15,787 nt of DNA from Fusobacteriota bacterium (GTDB lineage Bacteria > Fusobacteriota > Fusobacteriia > JAPLKR01), in the NCBI GenBank assembly GCA_026387965.1, contig JAPLKR010000097.1, forward strand, positions 1 through 15,787, written 5' to 3'. Position numbers and translations under genes: made by a program. Below the pieces are notes generated by a model. The model saw only the letters and a program-made list of their open reading frames with translations, searched no databases and was not told the origin of the DNA. Below, piece by piece: positions 15,216 to 15,787 of the stretch; position 1 is the stretch's first letter, and every line of letters begins with the position of its first letter.

Positions 15216-15787
15216 CTATTCTATCATATTTTGATTTCTGAGTAAATCCGTAAGACGCGATGGAGATTCTAAATGCAACCCGCAAATTCCACACTTTTTA
15301 GCTGCCTCAATATTTTCAATAGAATCATCAATAAAATAAGTCTCACTTGGAATTAATTTATATTTTTCAATAATGTGTTGATATATCTTACTGCTTGGCT
15401 TTTTTAAGCCGACTTCATATGAAACAACTCTTCCTTTAAAATTTTCAAAAAAACTAAACTGTGAAACATTTAAAAAAGGTTCTTTTGGAAAATTTGAAAG
15501 AATATACAAGTTATATTTTTTGCATAGTATCTCAATATACTTGCAGTTGTCTTCAAAGGGGCGAAGCAGCGTCGGCAAAAGATAAAAAATTTTATCAACA
15601 TCAAAACGTTCAACTTCATTTTCAATTACTATTTTATCAATGAGTTCCTTTTGACTAAGTTTTCCTAAATCAAAATCACTCCATTTAGAATTTCCAAAAA
15701 CTACCTTATATAGACACTTTGCTTTACTTTCCCCAAATTCTCTTTCTAAAAACGGCAACGGCTGAAAATCAATTAATACTCGCCCTA
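15216..15787 (-). CDS. HAD-superfamily phosphatase, N-terminus cut by the window edge
   Basis: The frame is open to the right edge, and its first visible residues read GRVLIDFQPLPFL. This fits the end of HAD motif I (F-D-x-G-x-V-L-x-D-F-x-P), so the true start and the first catalytic aspartates lie just outside; the internal TTG at 15758 is not the start. Visible motifs are the cap segment SDFDLGKLSQKE, motif II LYILSNFPKE (Ser), motif III lysine in GLKKPSSKIY, and motif IV YFIDDSIENIEAA. The arrangement resembles YihX/haloacid dehalogenase-type phosphatases. YihX of E. coli acts on alpha-glucose-1-phosphate. Position directly before a glycogen debranching gene makes a sugar-phosphate substrate plausible, but this is inference. 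Confidence 0.82.
   Translation of the reverse strand, partial: GRVLIDFQPLPFLEREFGESKAKCLYKVVFGNSKWSDFDLGKLSQKELIDKIVIENEVERFDVDKIFYLLPTLLRPFEDNCKYIEILCKKYNLYILSNFPKEPFLNVSQFSFFENFKGRVVSYEVGLKKPSSKIYQHIIEKYKLIPSETYFIDDSIENIEAAKKCGICGLHLESPSRLTDLLRNQNMIE

Noticed and set aside
15166-15294. 43-residue N-terminal extension of the debranching enzyme
   Set aside because: It overlaps the phosphatase gene and is unlike the family N-terminus; GGAGG directly precedes the ATG at 15165.
1-15787. CRISPR array, rRNA or tRNA genes
   Set aside because: No regularly spaced direct repeats and no tRNA cloverleaf or rRNA signature were seen on either strand.

Overview
The window comes from a low-GC, Gram-positive-type bacterium (Bacillota). 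The evidence is AT-rich coding sequence, strong Shine-Dalgarno sites, U-tract terminators, the Gram-positive regulator WhiA and ordinary use of TGA as a stop. Genus cannot be fixed from the sequence; an anaerobic Clostridia-like host is a reasonable guess only.

Bases 1-3275 are accessory DNA on the + strand. They hold an alanine/glycine/serine/asparagine-rich 201-residue protein, then three small proteins (124, 144 and 134 residues) that look like divergent copies of one fold. A block of consecutive stem-loops follows, then a Mutator/IS256-type DDE transposase that is split by a -1 frame change. None of the four cargo proteins is a family I recognise. Small structural-looking genes, a hairpin-rich intergenic block and a transposase together suggest a small transposase-mobilised element, possibly a phage-like one that enters the window from the left. 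The transposase has a good promoter whose -35 box lies inside a 17-bp stem-loop, a layout known from insertion sequences that protect themselves against read-through expression. The split transposase suggests this copy is now immobile.

At 3416-4336 lies a complete ribokinase-family sugar kinase on the + strand. A 516-base gap (4337-4852) separates it from convergent genes. The gap carries a 9-bp palindrome, hints of decayed minus-strand coding sequence, and a terminator at its right end.

From 4853 to the end all genes are on the minus strand and look chromosomal. Read in transcription order from the right they are: a HAD-family phosphatase (cut by the window edge), a GlgX-type glycogen debranching enzyme and a terminator; then a tightly packed five-gene operon polA - whiA - nif3-like - ribF - MATE transporter, starting at an extended -10 promoter at about 12980 and ending at a T9 terminator near 6290; then a second MATE transporter with its own consensus promoter (6233-6261) and terminator (4823-4844). 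Spacings inside the five-gene operon are -14 to +2 bases, so translation is probably coupled. The operon mixes DNA repair, cell-cycle/division control (WhiA), flavin cofactor synthesis and efflux. Several start codons should be moved inward from the longest ORF: 92, 2206, 6196 and 15165.
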